Positions 61,772-64,000 of a stretch of 64,000 bases of DNA are shown here, piece by piece. The first letter of the stretch is position 1, and every line of letters begins with the position of its first letter. The translations under genes and the position numbers were made by a program. The notes under the pieces were generated by a model that did not search any database, was not told the origin of the DNA, and saw nothing but the letters and a program-made list of their open reading frames with translations. Source of the DNA: a bacterium (GTDB taxonomy: Bacteria; Planctomycetota; Planctomycetia; Isosphaerales; Isosphaeraceae); assembly GCA_016125085.1 (NCBI GenBank), contig WGMM01000002.1, forward strand, positions 186,001 to 250,000. Direction: 5' to 3'.

Positions 61772-64000
61772 TCATTTCACGTCGAGCAACCAGCTTGCGA
61801 TCGACTCGCCGGACGAAGCCGGTTTCGAATCATCGGTGACGGAAACGTTCGAAGGCACGCCTTCGAGATCGTAGGCACGCCCCACAATTTCCGCCGAAAC
61901 GGCTTTCGGCCCTGTTCGTTCGACTTTCAAAATCCCAGGCGAGATCGCCTGTGCCGCACCAGTCAGCCCGCCGGCCTGCGCTGAACCGACCAGTAACTGC
62001 GTTCCCAGCGGTTCGTTCGCGCCTGCCAGGTCGACATACGTCCGCCCGAGGCCGGACAGCGATGGGCGAGCCCAAAGGACGTGTTCCGCCGCTGCGCCGA
62101 AGCCGGCTAGGTGCACGGCCCGAGTGTCCCGCCGGCTTTTGGCCAGGGCGACGACATTGGCCAGATCCTGCAGCCGATCCTGTGTCAGACTCTTGTTATA
62201 GCAGGAATAATGGGCTGTGTCGGGGCGGGTCGTGCGGCCGGTGGCCGGGTCGAACGCCGCACCGACGAACAGCGGATCATAAGCATAGACCGTGGTACCC
62301 TTCGCGAGAAGTGCCTTGACGACCGGCTTTGGCTGGCCGTCCGCCCCAAGGATGCCAGCGATTCCGGCTTCGTCGGCGACGACGACGCTTACGCCCGTGG
62401 CACGGTTGGGGATCAATTCGACGACCGGCACGGCTTCACCTGTGCCCGCCCGGCCGACGTGCAGCTTGCGCATCTGCACGCCTTCGGAGAACAGGTCGGC
62501 GCTGACCGTGTCGACCATCAACTCGCTGGCAGCAGGCTCAACGACGCCTGTCCGCACGTTCAATGCCGTCTTCAGCACCTTTTTCGCAGCTTCACGCTCA
62601 GGGCTGCTGTGCGTCGCCAGGAAAAGCCATTCGTCGATCTGTTTCGCACGCATTTCGATCAACTGTTTCTCGATCTCTTCGCGTGATTTCCGCTTCGCTT
62701 CGAACGGCTTCGAATCGGTCAAAGCGAGCAGCGTTTCGGAAGTTTCGTAATTGAGTTCAGGCTCGCGGAGAGCGTCGGAATCCGGCACGTTCTGAAGCCA
62801 CTTCGCGAAGAAGGGATAGACGGCATTCCGCGACACGCGATTGTAATTGTGTTCGAAATTGAAGATCGTGGCCGTGACGAGGTCCGGACGGCCGTAGAGG
62901 CCGTAAACACTGCGAATTTTCGGAAGCACGGCCGTCATGGTGTTGGCCGTCCAGTCGCCCGTTGCGCCGACGAGCCGCATCGGTTTGGGAGCGAACGCGG
63001 CACCGATTTCGACATTATCCGTTCCCACTCGCATTCCTGCGGCGTTTTCGCACGTGCAGCCGCCCTGAAAAGCTTCGGAGATCATGACGACGGGTGCAGC
63101 GGCTGCGATCCGGTCGTCGACAGCGCAGAGGAAGAATGTCTGCGTTCCCCCGCCCGATTCGCCGGTGCAGCCGATCCGGGCAGCGTCGACTTCCGGAAGG
63201 CTCTGGAGCCAGTCCAGCGCGCGGATCGAATTGAATGTCTGAAAGCCGACGAGGTTCAGGCCATATTTGTCGAGCGTTTCGTTGGTGAACGAATGGCCGA
63301 ACGGTTTCGAATCGTTGTAGCCGACCATGTCATACATGAAGACCAGAAAACCCATTTTCGCGAGCCGGATGCAGCGGGCCTGGACGTCGATGTTCATGCG
63401 ACCGTCAGCATAGTGGCCATGCGGCGACAGGATCGCCGGCAATTTTCCTTCGGCGAATTTCGGTCGAAAGACGTTGCCGCACAAATAAAATCCGGGTACT
63501 GTCTCCAGTGCGACTTTTTCGATCGTATAATCGCCGCGATCCATAATGCCGTAAACTTGTGCATTCAATGGCGTTTTCGGCCACATCGGCCAAAGGCCCT
63601 GGGTGATCAGCAATTGATCTTTGACAGCCGCTTTCCGGCTTTCCCAGACCGTTCGTGAATTCGGCGGCGTGAAATTCGCACCCTGGGCGTTGGTCCGGAT
63701 CGTCGTATGCCGCGAATCTTTGACTTCGATCGGGAAGCCGGAATTCAACCGGGCGACAACCTTTGCCTGAGATGCATCGCCGACGATCAGGAATGAAGGC
63801 GTCGGCCTGGCGACGACTGCCTTTTTCTTGTCATCAGCCGTATTTTCCGCAGCTGGAATCGCAACGGAATAGGACTGACCGGATTTCAATTTTACGGATC
63901 CGGCGGATCGCGGAGCGTTCGAGCCACCAGCGGCAATATCCCCCGGTTTCAATTCGACGCGGTTTTCGATCACGGACGCTGACCAGCTTCGACCGGTCGG
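61772..64000 (-). CDS. Secreted acetyl xylan esterase/prolyl oligopeptidase-like hydrolase, N-terminus off window
   Basis: The frame is open to the window edge, so the true start lies beyond 64000; the GTG at 63973 is not a persuasive start because the upstream codons read smoothly. At least 742 residues are visible. An alpha/beta hydrolase with the oxyanion and nucleophile blocks SPHGHYADGRMN, VFMYDMVGYNDS and GCTGESGGGTQTFFL (Ser in GESGG) is followed by NFEHNYNRVSRNAVYPFFAKW (His). A C-terminal domain (about 430 residues from the end of the hydrolase) has beta/alpha repeats. Secretion is likely but the leader is not visible. Confidence 0.8.
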   Translation of the reverse strand, partial: PTGRSWSASVIENRVELKPGDIAAGGSNAPRSAGSVKLKSGQSYSVAIPAAENTADDKKKAVVARPTPSFLIVGDASQAKVVARLNSGFPIEVKDSRHTTIRTNAQGANFTPPNSRTVWESRKAAVKDQLLITQGLWPMWPKTPLNAQVYGIMDRGDYTIEKVALETVPGFYLCGNVFRPKFAEGKLPAILSPHGHYADGRMNIDVQARCIRLAKMGFLVFMYDMVGYNDSKPFGHSFTNETLDKYGLNLVGFQTFNSIRALDWLQSLPEVDAARIGCTGESGGGTQTFFLCAVDDRIAAAAPVVMISEAFQGGCTCENAAGMRVGTDNVEIGAAFAPKPMRLVGATGDWTANTMTAVLPKIRSVYGLYGRPDLVTATIFNFEHNYNRVSRNAVYPFFAKWLQNVPDSDALREPELNYETSETLLALTDSKPFEAKRKSREEIEKQLIEMRAKQIDEWLFLATHSSPEREAAKKVLKTALNVRTGVVEPAASELMVDTVSADLFSEGVQMRKLHVGRAGTGEAVPVVELIPNRATGVSVVVADEAGIAGILGADGQPKPVVKALLAKGTTVYAYDPLFVGAAFDPATGRTTRPDTAHYSCYNKSLTQDRLQDLANVVALAKSRRDTRAVHLAGFGAAAEHVLWARPSLSGLGRTYVDLAGANEPLGTQLLVGSAQAGGLTGAAQAISPGILKVERTGPKAVSAEIVGRAYDLEGVPSNVSVTDDSKPASSGESIASWLLDVK

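Overview
The window reads as a chromosomal segment of a planctomycete (Planctomycetota). The pointers are a DUF1559 protein, a BBP2-type porin, an ECF-like sigma factor paired with a membrane Ser/Thr kinase carrying WD40 repeats, several large secreted esterase and beta-helix proteins, a surface protein whose N-terminus carries a planctomycete-type LE-x-R-x-L-M-T export motif, and a groEL-groES-groEL cluster. Genus cannot be fixed from this sequence. Coding density is high, both strands are used, and the DNA is rich in TTCG/CGAA words. No rRNA, tRNA, CRISPR array, prophage or complete insertion sequence was recognised.

Layout. 1-617: 5' part of aspartate kinase, followed by an 830-bp gap with two 71-bp palindromic repeats. 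1.4-5.1 kb: overlapping glgE and maltokinase genes (maltose-1-phosphate route to alpha-glucan). 5.3-7.8 kb: two LptF/LptG-type permeases. 8-16.5 kb: a cation/Ca2+ exchanger, a bactofilin-like protein, a Tat-exported oxalate decarboxylase-like bicupin, a DUF1559 protein, small membrane proteins, a DUF2235 hydrolase and a secreted ceramidase-like enzyme. 16.5-22.5 kb, minus strand: DUF2177, a dihydrofolate-reductase-like gene broken by one nonsense codon, DUF429, a porin, and a radical-SAM-like protein that has lost its cluster cysteines. 22.7-31.8 kb: a GT39 glycosyltransferase, yggS-yggU-aroA, a triple-PDZ secreted protein, and a large 25-residue-repeat solenoid surface protein.

31.9-34.6 kb: a minus-strand operon of cardiolipin synthase, a protein like the mitochondrial K+/H+-exchange-related family, and an EEP phosphoesterase. 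35-43.2 kb: a Tat-exported aldo/keto reductase, then a proteostasis block (groEL1, groES, groEL2, dnaJ, grpE, FmdB zinc ribbon, yacG) without dnaK, preceded by a sigma-32-like promoter candidate. 43.3-50.5 kb: secreted low-complexity proteins, the sigma factor/kinase pair and a beta-helix protein. 50.6-56.6 kb: PPK2, a secreted esterase, then rpmA, obgE, coaX and a short MnmE-like GTPase on the minus strand. 56.9-60.1 kb: three genes joined by 4-bp overlaps (MBL-fold exonuclease, ATP-dependent DNA ligase, GGQ release-factor-like protein). 60.2-64 kb: two secreted proteins on the minus strand, the last running off the window.

No single region is an obvious new defence or mobile system. The observations most worth following are the cysteine-less radical-SAM-like protein, the cardiolipin synthase/K+-H+-exchange-like/EEP operon, the 25-residue solenoid protein, the MnmE-like GTPase lacking the catalytic C-terminal cysteine, and the chaperone block with its heat-shock-like promoter.
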